Below, piece after piece: positions 55,002 to 63,948 of a stretch of 64,000 nt of DNA. The DNA comes from Chloroflexi bacterium AL-N1 (GTDB taxonomy: Bacteria > Chloroflexota > Chloroflexia > Chloroflexales > Roseiflexaceae). Made by a program: the position numbers and the translations under genes. Position 1 is the first letter of the stretch. The number at the start of each line of letters is the position of its first letter. The stretch lies in NCBI GenBank assembly GCA_013122435.1, contig WYDT01000002.1, positions 372,001 to 436,000 of the forward strand. Direction: 5' to 3'. The notes beneath the pieces are model-generated. The model searched no databases, had not been told where the DNA came from, and saw nothing but the letters and a program-made list of their open reading frames with translations.

Positions 55002-56195
55002 CTACCTCTCCACCAGTCGTACGCTACGGTTGTACAGATTCATCAACACCGATGTGACCAGACTAATAATCAAGTAGCTCACCATAATAAGACCAATGAT
55101 CTGAACCGTTTGTCCAGTCTGGTTGAAGATCGTGCGGGCGACCGCAAACAGATCCGGATACGCAATCGCAAACGCCAAACTAGAGTTTTTGGCCAGATTA
55201 AGATACTGATTGGTAGTCGGAGGAATGATAATACGAAGGGCCTGCGGAAGAATGACCAGACGCATACTTTGTCCCGCCGATAACCCAAGTGCTCGCGATG
55301 CTTCCGATTGGCCTTTAGAGACACCCTGAATACCAGCGCGCACATTCTCAGCAATAAAAGCCCCGGTATAGGCCACGAGACCAATCAACAACGCAGCATA
55401 CTCTGGCGAGAGGCGTATACCCCCGCTAAAATTAAACCCTGTCTGCTCTGGCACACTCCACACCAGCGGAAGTGGTCGAAGCAACGCAAGACCCACCACA
55501 GCACTCGTCAGAATAATCGCACACGCAATAAGAAAGCGCGGTGACTGACGTCCGGTTGCATTCTGGCGACGTTTCAGCCAGTACGACACTCCCCAGCTAA
55601 TAGCAACACCAACACCAACAAACCCCAGCCAGATCGAGAAGGTCTCACCGGGAATGGGCCCCGCCATCGACACGCCACGAATACTCAAATAGGCTGGGCC
55701 AGGGAACTCAATGGCGTCTTGAACACGTGGTAAACTCAGAAAGACTGCCTGATACCAGAAAAACAACTGCACCAACAATGGCATATTCCGAAAAATAGCC
55801 ACATACGTCTGCGCCAGCTTGGCAACCAGCCAATTGCTCGACAATTGAGAGATACCCACAAAAATACCAACCAGTGTTGCTAACAGAACACCGACAATAA
55901 TGACATTAAGTGTATTCACTACACCAACTTGAAATGCGTTCCAGTAGGTATCTGAAGGGCTATAGGATATGGGTGTCAGACTGATTTCAAAACCAGCCGT
56001 GCGATCCATAAAACCATAACCGACAGTAGCTCCCAGACGATCCAGGCCACTTGTCACATTGGCATAGAGAAAGCCCGCCACGAGAGAAACAATCAGAATA
56101 AAGATAATTTGCCCAAAGATAGCAATAACACGCACATCACGCCAGAAGGGAGGGCGTTGTGAGGCTGATGTTGCGATGGATGCATCTTGACTCAT
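55002..56195 (-). CDS. aapQ: amino-acid ABC transporter permease (AapQ type)
   Basis: A 397-residue inner-membrane permease, partner of AapM. A long periplasmic insertion after the first helix (NVTSGLDRLGATVGYGFMD) is typical of AapQ; the permease motif is FIAENVRAGIQGVSKGQSEA followed by ALGLSAGQSMRLVILPQA, and TNQYLNLAKNSSLAFAIAYPDL. ATG 56195 has GGAGG four bases before it. It begins 91 bases after the binding-protein gene, with a hairpin between. Confidence 0.92.
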   Translation of the reverse strand: MSQDASIATSASQRPPFWRDVRVIAIFGQIIFILIVSLVAGFLYANVTSGLDRLGATVGYGFMDRTAGFEISLTPISYSPSDTYWNAFQVGVVNTLNVIIVGVLLATLVGIFVGISQLSSNWLVAKLAQTYVAIFRNMPLLVQLFFWYQAVFLSLPRVQDAIEFPGPAYLSIRGVSMAGPIPGETFSIWLGFVGVGVAISWGVSYWLKRRQNATGRQSPRFLIACAIILTSAVVGLALLRPLPLVWSVPEQTGFNFSGGIRLSPEYAALLIGLVAYTGAFIAENVRAGIQGVSKGQSEASRALGLSAGQSMRLVILPQALRIIIPPTTNQYLNLAKNSSLAFAIAYPDLFAVARTIFNQTGQTVQIIGLIMVSYLIISLVTSVLMNLYNRSVRLVER

Positions 56196-56230
56196 GAATC
56201 CTCCCACCCGTCTTGCACGGGCTGTTTTGT

Positions 56231-56255
56231 CTATGCAACGAAGGGCGCACGATGG
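56231..56255 (-). promoter_or_regulatory. intercistronic hairpin between aapJ and aapQ
   Basis: AAGGGCG (56231-56237) and CGCCCTT (56249-56255) flank an 11-base loop with no T run. Such hairpins after binding-protein genes often keep that mRNA segment more abundant than the permease segment. Confidence 0.5.
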
Positions 56256-56286
56256 GTACGCCCTTGCGAGTCAAGCACTGCTGCAA

Positions 56287-57516
56287 TTACCGAAATGGCG
56301 GTGAGTACAACAGACCTCCATCGTTCCACGGTGCATTTAATCCCCGATCCAGATTAAAGCTTGTGTCAGGTCCGAGATTACGATTGTAGATTTCACCGTA
56401 GTTGCCAACATTAGAGACGATACTCTCCACAAAATTGCCAGGCAGACCAAGCGCTGCTCCTAATTCACCCTCTTGCCCCAGCAATCGTGTAACAGTTGGA
56501 TCTTCAGAATTAGCGAAAGTATCGATGTTAGTCGAGTCAATGCCAAATTCTTCGGCCTGGATGGTCGCGTAGACAACCCAGGAGATGACATCGCGCAACT
56601 GGCTATCACCCTGGGCAACGGCGGGAGCGAGTGGCTCTTTCGAGAGTATCGCTTCAAGGATGACGTGTGCATCAGGCTCGGCCAGTGCCGTACGACGTGA
56701 AACTAACTGCGAACGGTCACTGGTGACGGCATCGCAACGGCCTTCATCGTATGCCTGGTAGGTTGGATCGATTTCCTCAAACGTCAATGGCTCAAATTCA
56801 ACACCTAACGCACGAAACTGGTCGGTCAGATTAAGCTCGGTCGTGGTACCACTCTGCACACAGATAGTAGCACCATTGAGACCTTCCAGATCTGTTATAC
56901 CAAGATCTTGTTGAACCATAATACCCTGACCATCGTAGAAAGTCACCGGGCCAAAGTCGAGTGAGTTCGACGTATCACGGTCAAGCGTCCATGTCGTGTT
57001 GCGGAACAATACATCGATCTCACCGGACTGGACAGCGGCAAAGCGTTCCTGTGCGCTCAATGGACGATACTCAACGGCTTCAGCATCACCAAAGATCGCT
57101 GCGGCTACGGCACGACAGAAGTCGACATCAAAACCCGAGAATGTGCCATCTGCTTCCAGGTTGCTAAAACCAGGGAGGCTTCCGTTCACACCACAGATAA
57201 GATTCCCACGATCAATAATCGCTTGCAGTCGGTCCCCAGCAGCACCCTGTGCCGCTTCCTCCTCCGCTGGAGCACCGGTCTCTGCACTACCCTCAGATGC
57301 TTCTGTAGGTGCATCGGTCATGGCTTCCTCAGTCGCTTCTTCCTGCGGTTCTTCTACAATCTCCGGGGGAGCCTCTGTCGGGATCTCAAGTGCGGGTGTT
57401 TCGGCTTCTGCCGGATCTGCATCTGCTGGAGCTTCGGCTTCTTCTGCTTGCGGTCCACATCCGGCAAGTACCAGGATGAGCAGGCCAATGAATAGGGTCA
57501 TCATTCGTAATCGCAT
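56287..57516 (-). CDS. aapJ: amino-acid ABC transporter substrate-binding lipoprotein
   Basis: A 409-residue family 3 solute-binding protein. Lipobox LVLAGC lies near residues 15-20, then an unusual linker of about 85 residues made of Ala, Glu, Pro and Thr separates it from the domain (RGNLICGVNGSLPGF, GFDVDFCRAVAAAIFGD). Other family marks are RNTTWTLDRDTSNSLDFGPV and the C-terminal NRGLNAPWNDGGLLYSPPFR-like end. ATG 57516 follows GAAGGTG. First gene of the aapJQMP operon. The 377-base gap to the divergent GntR gene holds that gene's promoter; the aapJ promoter is not clear. Confidence 0.93.
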   Translation of the reverse strand: MRLRMMTLFIGLLILVLAGCGPQAEEAEAPADADPAEAETPALEIPTEAPPEIVEEPQEEATEEAMTDAPTEASEGSAETGAPAEEEAAQGAAGDRLQAIIDRGNLICGVNGSLPGFSNLEADGTFSGFDVDFCRAVAAAIFGDAEAVEYRPLSAQERFAAVQSGEIDVLFRNTTWTLDRDTSNSLDFGPVTFYDGQGIMVQQDLGITDLEGLNGATICVQSGTTTELNLTDQFRALGVEFEPLTFEEIDPTYQAYDEGRCDAVTSDRSQLVSRRTALAEPDAHVILEAILSKEPLAPAVAQGDSQLRDVISWVVYATIQAEEFGIDSTNIDTFANSEDPTVTRLLGQEGELGAALGLPGNFVESIVSNVGNYGEIYNRNLGPDTSFNLDRGLNAPWNDGGLLYSPPFR

Positions 57517-57788
57517 GAATACACCTTCATTATCACTAACGACAGGCTCCATATGAACCAAAACATATTGGTCTGTGCCTATCGTGTCGAACCCATCAGG
57601 TCGCTATTGTTCCCCATGGAATATCATAGTCCATCAAAAGTACCACAGTAGTAGGTGTGTCTATTTGTCCCAACCGATGCCCATACTACAGGGGACAAGC
57701 ACAGGTTGCCACACGTCTTTGAGGATAACAAAACGCTGCTTGGAATTGTATCGATTGTAGCATATACAGGAAAGATGTCAACGGGGGC

Positions 57789-57817
57789 TTGACACTCTTT
57801 TAACTCTATGCTATTGT
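57789..57817 (+). promoter_or_regulatory. promoter of the GntR gene
   Basis: TTGACA (57789-57794), 17 bases, TATTGT (57812-57817) with extended TG at 57809-57810. The leader to ATG 57894 is about 70 bases. Confidence 0.65.
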
Positions 57818-57893
57818 TTTGTTCATCCGAGATGTTATATCTAATATCATATTCTTGACGACATACCTGATCGATGTAGAGCAAAGAGATTGT

Positions 57894-58610
57894 ATGACAG
57901 CCGTTGATACCCACAAACAGCTTCGCCACATCGTGGCAGATCGCTTACGTGCTGCGATCTTGAATGGGGACCTTACAGGGGGCGAGTGGCTTCGGCAAGA
58001 GCGACTCGCTCAGGAATATGGCGTGAGCCAGATGCCTATTCGTGAGGCGATCAAGGAATTGACCGCAGAAGGACTGGTTGAGCATATACCATACCGTGGG
58101 GCACGCGTCGTCACATTTTCACCGGAGGATGTCGCCGACCTGTATGCCCATCGGAGTTTTCTGGAAGGCCGAGCGATTCGTGCCGCAGCCAGTAATATCA
58201 CTCCTGAGGAAATAGCCAAACTCAAAGATCTACAACAGCAGATGAAGACACATATGGCACCAGCACATCTTAGCGAATACCGTGAGATCAATCGTCGTTT
58301 TCACCAATTCATCTTTCAAGCCAGCCGCCGTGCATATCTGCTGCGTACGCTCAATCAAATGTGGGCTGCCTTTCCAAGCATGCTGTGGAGCAATTTTAGC
58401 CACACGGCTGCGACATCGCTCCCGGCCCGCGACACCAATGACCCTGAAGAACACCATAATATTGTGGCTGCCTTGGAAAGAGGCAATGCCGATGAGGCGG
58501 AATGGCAGCTACGACATCATATCGAAGCGGCAGGGCGTGAACTTGTAACAGTTTTACAGCATCAAACAAAGGCAACTGTAGCTGAAAGCCTAAACGAAAC
58601 ACGATTGTAA
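57894..58610 (+). CDS. GntR family (FadR/FCD) transcriptional regulator
   Basis: A 238-residue regulator: winged helix at about 10-72 (LRAAILNGDLTGGEWLRQERLAQEYGVSQMPIREAIKELTAEGLVE) and an all-helical FCD effector domain (about 80-225) with possible metal ligands in EINRRFHQFIF and EEHHNIVAALERGNADEAE. ATG 57894 is preferred over an upstream opening that would cover the promoter. It precedes the peptide importer by 108 bases; a TGGTGT/ACACCA inverted repeat in that gap fits a FadR-subfamily operator. Confidence 0.9.
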   Translation: MTAVDTHKQLRHIVADRLRAAILNGDLTGGEWLRQERLAQEYGVSQMPIREAIKELTAEGLVEHIPYRGARVVTFSPEDVADLYAHRSFLEGRAIRAAASNITPEEIAKLKDLQQQMKTHMAPAHLSEYREINRRFHQFIFQASRRAYLLRTLNQMWAAFPSMLWSNFSHTAATSLPARDTNDPEEHHNIVAALERGNADEAEWQLRHHIEAAGRELVTVLQHQTKATVAESLNETRL

Positions 58611-58648
58611 CACCGTAACGTTATCCCATAACACAACCCAGAGACATT

Positions 58649-58701
58649 ATGGTGTCCACACACCATGAAGGCCGCTTTTTACTATATGCCATTGTTATAA
58701 T
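58649..58701 (+). promoter_or_regulatory. GntR-type operator and extended -10 before the peptide importer
   Basis: ATGGTGT-CCAC-ACACCAT (58649-58666) is a perfect inverted repeat of the TGGT-N-ACCA kind bound by FadR-type GntR proteins. TGT-TATAAT follows (58693-58701). The start of the binding-protein gene is at 58719. Confidence 0.65.
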
Positions 58702-58718
58702 GACTTTCGGAGGGAGCC

Positions 58719-60458
58719 ATGTCAGTGCTCAGACAGATGATCTCATTGTTAGCTCTGGGAGCTATACTGCTCGTATCGTGCGGGACACCACCCGAATCAG
58801 AAACCGATACACCGGAGGCCACCGCCAATAGCAACACCGTCGCAGAGGCACCTGCTCCCGCCCCGACCACCGACCCCAGTGAGGCCGTAGCTGGTGGAAC
58901 CATCGTGATTGGTACACCACAAGAACCCGCCGTACTCAATCCATTGTTGGCCTCATCATCCATTGAAGATGCGATCAGCGCGCTCGCTATCGAAGGTCTG
59001 GTCGAGGTCAACGCCGAGGGCGAATTTGCACCAGTGCTGGCGGAGGAACTCCCTCTGGTCTCCGAAGGCGGACTGGCTGTCACATACACTTTGAAGCAGG
59101 ATGTCCAATTTGCGAACGGCGATCCTTTCACCTGTGCCGATGTGCAATTCACATTTGAGAGTATTATGTCCGATCTCTCGGGCGCGAGCACCATCGGCTA
59201 CCAGGATATCGACTCCGTCGAATGTACAGATGAGCACACGGTCGTGGTAAATTTTGCCCAGCTCTACGCACCATATCTGCGCCTATTTTCGTATATTCTC
59301 CCACAAGCCGCTGGTGACCCTGCCCAACTTGATACCTGGGACTACAACCGGAATCCCATTGGTACCGGGCCATGGGCAGTTGAAGAATGGCGTGCTGGGG
59401 ACCAGATCAGTTTTGTGCCAAACCCCTACTACCGTGAGGAAGGCAAACCGTATCTTGACGGGCTTTTTGTCAAGATTTTGCCCAGTCGTGAGGTAGGTAT
59501 GCAGTTGCTCGGCACCGGCGAAGTCGATGTATTGTGGGACTTAACCGAAGCCGACTTCCCCACACTGGCCGCACTTGAAACGCAGGGCGTCGCCTATGCT
59601 GGAGCCGTTACCGGCGAAAACGAGCTATTGCTGCTCAATCTGGGCGATCCCACTGTCGATGAGCCAACCGACCCTGCCGCTAACCCGCACCCCATTTTGA
59701 GCGATGCACGTGTGCGACAGGCGATTGAATTTGGTATTGATAAACAGGCTATTGTAGAGGCCCTTTTATACAGTAATGTCCGTGTTGGTTCTAGCGTACT
59801 TCCATCAGGACCATTTGCATGTCCACAAGACCCGCGTTCCTATGATCCCGAAGCGGCGCAGGCACTCCTCGAAGAAGCAGGATGGACAACAGGTGCTGAT
59901 GGTATACGGGAACGCGATGGGCAGCGATTGAGCTTGAAGATTCAGACCACCTCAGGCAATAAACTACGTGAAGATACCCAACAAGTTCTCGTAGAAATGA
60001 TGCGGCAAATCGGGATTGAAATGGCAATTGAAAATGTTCCATCAGACGTACTCTTTGCCGGATGGGACGCCAATGGACTTCGTAAGCGGGGTAACTTTGA
60101 CGTGTTGCTATACACTACCGGTCCCGGCATCGATCCCGACAGCCACCTGTATGACAACTACCATTCTAACCAGATTCCTACCGTTGAAAATGAGGGAGCC
60201 GGTTCAAATTACTCACGCTATATCAACGCAGACGTTGACGCTGCTCTTGCTGCTGCTGCAGCTACGACAGACGTTGAAAAGCGCCAAGAGCAATATTGCA
60301 TTGTAGCAAATCAGATTAACGAAGAGCTACCCCGTATCTATCTCTACGAACGTTTGTTAATCAGTGGCTATCAGACACACTTACAGAACTTCCGTGTCTC
60401 ACCTGGGCCGAACGACTTTACCACAGGTTCGGCTAACTGGTGGCTGCAAAGCCAATAG
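58719..60458 (+). CDS. peptide ABC transporter substrate-binding lipoprotein
   Basis: A 579-residue family 5 solute-binding protein (DppA/OppA type). Lipobox LLVSC near residues 17-21 is followed by a Thr/Pro/Ala linker to about 60 and the domain start GGTIVIGTPQEPAVLNPLL. The characteristic FANGDPFTCADVQFTFE, DYNRNPIGTGPW and EFGIDKQAIVEALLY segments are present. CGGAGGG precedes the ATG. It heads an importer whose two permease genes both carry nonsense codons; it could still bind ligand or work with another permease. Confidence 0.93.
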   Translation: MSVLRQMISLLALGAILLVSCGTPPESETDTPEATANSNTVAEAPAPAPTTDPSEAVAGGTIVIGTPQEPAVLNPLLASSSIEDAISALAIEGLVEVNAEGEFAPVLAEELPLVSEGGLAVTYTLKQDVQFANGDPFTCADVQFTFESIMSDLSGASTIGYQDIDSVECTDEHTVVVNFAQLYAPYLRLFSYILPQAAGDPAQLDTWDYNRNPIGTGPWAVEEWRAGDQISFVPNPYYREEGKPYLDGLFVKILPSREVGMQLLGTGEVDVLWDLTEADFPTLAALETQGVAYAGAVTGENELLLLNLGDPTVDEPTDPAANPHPILSDARVRQAIEFGIDKQAIVEALLYSNVRVGSSVLPSGPFACPQDPRSYDPEAAQALLEEAGWTTGADGIRERDGQRLSLKIQTTSGNKLREDTQQVLVEMMRQIGIEMAIENVPSDVLFAGWDANGLRKRGNFDVLLYTTGPGIDPDSHLYDNYHSNQIPTVENEGAGSNYSRYINADVDAALAAAAATTDVEKRQEQYCIVANQINEELPRIYLYERLLISGYQTHLQNFRVSPGPNDFTTGSANWWLQSQ

Positions 60459-60473
60459 ACTGGTGTAACAACT

Positions 60474-61412
60474 ATGACGCAATATCTCATCCGTCGTCTG
60501 TTACAATCCGCACTTATGCTGACGATCATGAGTATCATCCTGTTTGCATTGATTACCTCAGTTCCAGGCGGTCTCATGACCGCCTACGAGAACAATCCCG
60601 ATATCACGAAAGAGGACTATACTCGCCTGCAAGCCAAATACGGCCTTGATACCCCTGTACATATTCGTTATGTCAAATGGGTCGGTAATATGCTACGGGG
60701 CGATTGGGGCAACTCGTTTGTCTCGAATCGTCCGGTCACCCAAGAGATCGGCGAACGGCTACCCAACACACTGCTTCTGATGGGTACTGCACTCATCGTT
60801 ACACTGCTGATCGCCATTCCGCTGGGCATTCTGTCAGCACTCAAACAGTACTCCCTCTTCGATCACATCGCAACGACACTAGCCTTTGCGGGCCAATCGC
60901 TGCCAGTCTTCTGGTTTGGGTTGCTGCTCATCATCTTGTTTGCGGTGGTGCTCAAAGGCCCCGATGGTCGCCCACTTCTGCCAGGTGCTGGAATGGCCAC
61001 ACCCGGCGAACCATTCTCACTCATCGACCGTATACGCCATCTCATCCTGCCTGTCACCATGCTTTCGGTCGTCTCAGTAGCAGGCTATATGCGTTATATG
61101 CGCTCATCAATGTTGGAAGTGATTGGGCAGGAATATGTGCGTACTGCCCGCGCTAAAGGGCTCAGGGAACGTATGGTCATTTTGCAGCATGCACTGCGAA
61201 ACGCACTCATTCCACTGGTCACCTTGATCGCACTGGAAATACCATTATTGTTTGGTGGGGCCGTCTTCACCGAAACAATTTTTGCGTGGCCCGGCATGGG
61301 GCGATTGTACATTGACTCGGCATTCAAAACCGACTATCCAGTACTCATGGCCCTGCTGATGATCAACAGTGCTCTGATCATCTTTGGAAACCTACTCGCC
61401 GACATAGTCTAA
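60474..61412 (+). CDS. peptide ABC permease (DppB type), C-terminally truncated
   Basis: A 312-residue DppB-type permease with six helices, EAA motif region GQEYVRTARAKGLRERMVILQHALRNAL (shown by its family pattern) and FAWPGMGRLYIDSAF. The chain ends NLLADIV-stop. The same frame continues AYLDPRIRI, which is the normal family ending after a Tyr, so TAA at 61410-61412 most simply arose from a Tyr codon. Loss of the last ten or so cytoplasmic residues may or may not abolish function. The gene begins 15 bases after the binding-protein gene. No ATPase genes follow. Confidence 0.85.
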   Translation: MTQYLIRRLLQSALMLTIMSIILFALITSVPGGLMTAYENNPDITKEDYTRLQAKYGLDTPVHIRYVKWVGNMLRGDWGNSFVSNRPVTQEIGERLPNTLLLMGTALIVTLLIAIPLGILSALKQYSLFDHIATTLAFAGQSLPVFWFGLLLIILFAVVLKGPDGRPLLPGAGMATPGEPFSLIDRIRHLILPVTMLSVVSVAGYMRYMRSSMLEVIGQEYVRTARAKGLRERMVILQHALRNALIPLVTLIALEIPLLFGGAVFTETIFAWPGMGRLYIDSAFKTDYPVLMALLMINSALIIFGNLLADIV

Positions 61413-61504
61413 GCCTATCTCGATCCACGCATCAGGATACACACATCCCATGGCACATAACACCCATGGAGATAATCTTTGCGGTGATCCACATAAGGAA
61501 AACG

Positions 61505-62425
61505 ATGTCAGTAGCAACTACACAACGTTCAAAAACCCAGTACACCCGCTCAGAGTCGTTGGTTGCCATTACGTGGCGGCGCTTCACGCATCACCCCATG
61601 GCGCTTGCAGGCGCTATCATCCTATGTGCCATCATCATCATCATCGCAGCAGCGCCAATCACAGCGCGCTACTCACCAACCGATCAGCAACTACGCGAAC
61701 GCTTCCAGGCACCCTCGCTCACCCATTGGATGGGCACCGACGAATTGGGGCGTGATATGTGGGCGTGAGTCGTGTATGGTGGGCGTATCTCCCTTACGGT
61801 CGGCCTGATGTCCATGGCGATTGCCATCGGCGTTGGCTCTTCCATCGGACTATTGGCCGGTTTCTACGGTGGCTGGGTCGACAATATCCTGATGCGTATC
61901 ACCGATATGTTTCTCTCACTGCCACGGCTGTTCGTGCTGATCATTCTGACCACTTTTCTGCGTGCCTACGATGTACCCGGTCTCCCTGCCGGTTCCTTTC
62001 AATCGATTGCCATTGTCATCGGTGTGCTTTCGTGGATGGAGGTCGCTCGGCTGGTACGTGCCTCAACCCTGGAACTGCGTGAGCGCGAATTTATTCAGGC
62101 AGCACATGCACTTGGTGTCCCAAACAAGCGGATTATGGTGCGCCATATTTTGCCGAACGTCGCCTCACCAGTTATTGTCGCTGCAACACTTGGACTAGCC
62201 GGCGCCATCATCAGTGAGTCAGGGCTGTCATATCTGGGTTTTGGCGTGCAACCTCCTACTCCAACATGGGGTAACATGCTGAGAAACGCGCAAAGCCAGA
62301 TGCTAACCGCTCCCTGGACAGCGATCTTTCCAGGGCTTATGATTTTTGTTGTGGTCATTGCGGTCAATTATCTTGGCGACGGATTGCGCGATGCACTCGA
62401 TCCACAACACGCACGAGGAAAATAA
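61505..62425 (+). pseudogene. peptide ABC permease (DppC type) with internal stop
   Basis: From ATG 61505 (AAGGA upstream) the product starts MSVATTQRSKTQY and shows the DppC pattern ITWRRFTHHPMALAGAIIL and HWMGTDELGRDMWA, then TGA at 61766-61768. The same frame continues VVYGGRISLTVGLMSMAIAIG to EAA motif EFIQAAHALGVPNKRIMVRH and the normal end DGLRDALDPQ at 62425. Relatives have Arg where TGA stands, so CGA to TGA is likely. The second half alone lacks the first helices. With the truncated dppB this suggests decay of the importer, unless the stops are sequencing errors. Confidence 0.85.
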
Positions 62426-62802
62426 TGCGCGCGCTACTAGCTCAACACCGTTACCCAGTGGTGATACTGATGGCAATACTTTGCGGACTGACACTCAATC
62501 AAACCAACGCACAAACTGTCCTACCGCCAGTACACATGGGCGGGGAATATGCGAATACATACGACGATTTTTCAACGACGGCAACGGAACGTACACCAAC
62601 ACCCAAACGCATAGCACAAGCAGCGACATCAACATCAGATACAGCCATAGGCCCAACACCAACTCCTGCAACCGAAGCTGAGCGTCAGCGGAATGCAGGC
62701 CGCATCAGACCCGATCCGCTTCCATTCTGGATGGCCGGATTTGGCGCAGTAGCCATAATGGCGGTGCTATTCGTCGCCGTTCGATACACTCGTCGGCGCT
62801 AA
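62425..62802 (+). CDS. small exported membrane-anchored protein
   Basis: A 125-residue protein whose ATG overlaps the dppC stop (TAATG). It has a signal peptide (about 1-29, ending TNAQT), a low-complexity Thr/Pro/Ala middle, and a C-terminal transmembrane helix (PFWMAGFGAVAIMAVLFVAVRY) followed by Arg-Arg-Arg, the layout of a surface protein with a membrane anchor. No family is recognised. Coupling to the importer suggests a shared role or only shared transcription. Confidence 0.6.
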   Translation: MRALLAQHRYPVVILMAILCGLTLNQTNAQTVLPPVHMGGEYANTYDDFSTTATERTPTPKRIAQAATSTSDTAIGPTPTPATEAERQRNAGRIRPDPLPFWMAGFGAVAIMAVLFVAVRYTRRR

Positions 62803-62887
62803 ATTTTATGTAAAAATACGGCTACCACAACACATATAACTCCATTCCTTTTCTAATATCCACCATATACAGTAGGAGGAAATCGTC

Positions 62888-63889
62888 ATGGAGGCCCTTA
62901 ACCGCTACACCAGGATTCTGTTCATTTGGGTTGTTCTGCCGTTTATGACACTACCGACAGCTACCTCCGCACAAGAACCATCATATGATTACTACGTTGC
63001 TGGCAATCCAGATGATGTGGACCGCATTACCACAGGTGGCCTTATGCTCATGGGTGGTGGACCAGATGTTGATGAGGCGTTCCGGTGGCTGATCAACAAA
63101 TCAGGGGGTGGCGATATCGTCGTTATTCGCGCATCGGGTGGTGATGGCTACAACCCCTATATCTACGGGCTCGGGCAGGTCGATTCGGTGGAGACCATAG
63201 TATTTCAAAACCGCGACGCAGCGTACGACCGCACAGTGCTTGATATTATTATGGGTGCCGAAGCGCTCTTTATGGCGGGCGGTGATCAGTGGAACTATCT
63301 GCGTTATTGGAAAGATACCCCGGTTGAGCGTGCCATACAGATGCTTGCCCAGCAGGGAATACCGATAGGGGGAACTAGCGCCGGTCTGGCTGTGATGGGC
63401 GAATTTAGCTTCTCTGCAGAGAACGACACCGTGTACTCAGATGAAGCATTGGCCGATCCGTACAATCGCTATATGACATTCGAGCGGGATTTCCTTGATC
63501 TCCCGGATATGGAGTCAGCTATTACTGATAGTCATTTTAGTGAACGGGACCGCATGGGCCGTTTGATTGGATTCCTGGCTCGTTTAGTCGAAGATGGCTG
63601 GACAACAACAGCGTTTGGCATTGGGATTGACGAAGAGACAGCTGTCCTGATTGACGAAGACGGATACGCCTCGCTGCGGGGGAAAGGAGCGGCCTATTTT
63701 CTGCGGACTCCAGGGCGGCCGGAACGCTGCGAACCAGACGTCTCGCTGACCTATCAGGATATAGCGGTGTATCGTATCTCCAATTCGGGTTCGTTTGACA
63801 TGGTCACGTGGCAGGGCAATGGTGGTATTTCTTATCGAATTTCTGCCGAAGATGGACAACTGGTCTCATCGAATGGGAGCATTTACTAA
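62888..63889 (+). CDS. secreted cyanophycinase-like S51 peptidase
   Basis: A 333-residue exported protein: signal peptide (1-28, ATSAQE) and a peptidase S51 domain with LMLMGGGPDVDEAF, FMAGGDQWNYLRYW and the nucleophile elbow GGTSAGLAVMG (Ser164). Extracellular cyanophycinases cleave cyanophycin to beta-Asp-Arg dipeptides. The peptide importer upstream could once have taken up such dipeptides (inference). AGGAGG lies before the ATG. Isoaspartyl or alpha-aspartyl dipeptidase are less likely given length and secretion. Confidence 0.85.
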   Translation: MEALNRYTRILFIWVVLPFMTLPTATSAQEPSYDYYVAGNPDDVDRITTGGLMLMGGGPDVDEAFRWLINKSGGGDIVVIRASGGDGYNPYIYGLGQVDSVETIVFQNRDAAYDRTVLDIIMGAEALFMAGGDQWNYLRYWKDTPVERAIQMLAQQGIPIGGTSAGLAVMGEFSFSAENDTVYSDEALADPYNRYMTFERDFLDLPDMESAITDSHFSERDRMGRLIGFLARLVEDGWTTTAFGIGIDEETAVLIDEDGYASLRGKGAAYFLRTPGRPERCEPDVSLTYQDIAVYRISNSGSFDMVTWQGNGGISYRISAEDGQLVSSNGSIY

Positions 63890-63907
63890 ATATTTTTATA
63901 CCTGTTC

Positions 63908-63948
63908 AAAGAGCTAACCTTTATTATCAGGTTGGCTCTTTTATTATT
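63908..63948 (+). terminator. strong intrinsic terminator
   Basis: AAAGAGC-T-AACCT (63908-63920) pairs with AGGTT-G-GCTCTTT (63929-63941), 13 pairs including one G-U, loop of 8, followed by TTATTATTT. It ends the cyanophycinase transcript. Confidence 0.88.

Noticed and set aside
61766..61768. TGA read as an amino acid (recoding)
   Set aside because: Relatives have Arg there, no selenocysteine or stop-readthrough signal is seen, and the neighbouring permease also has a stop codon.
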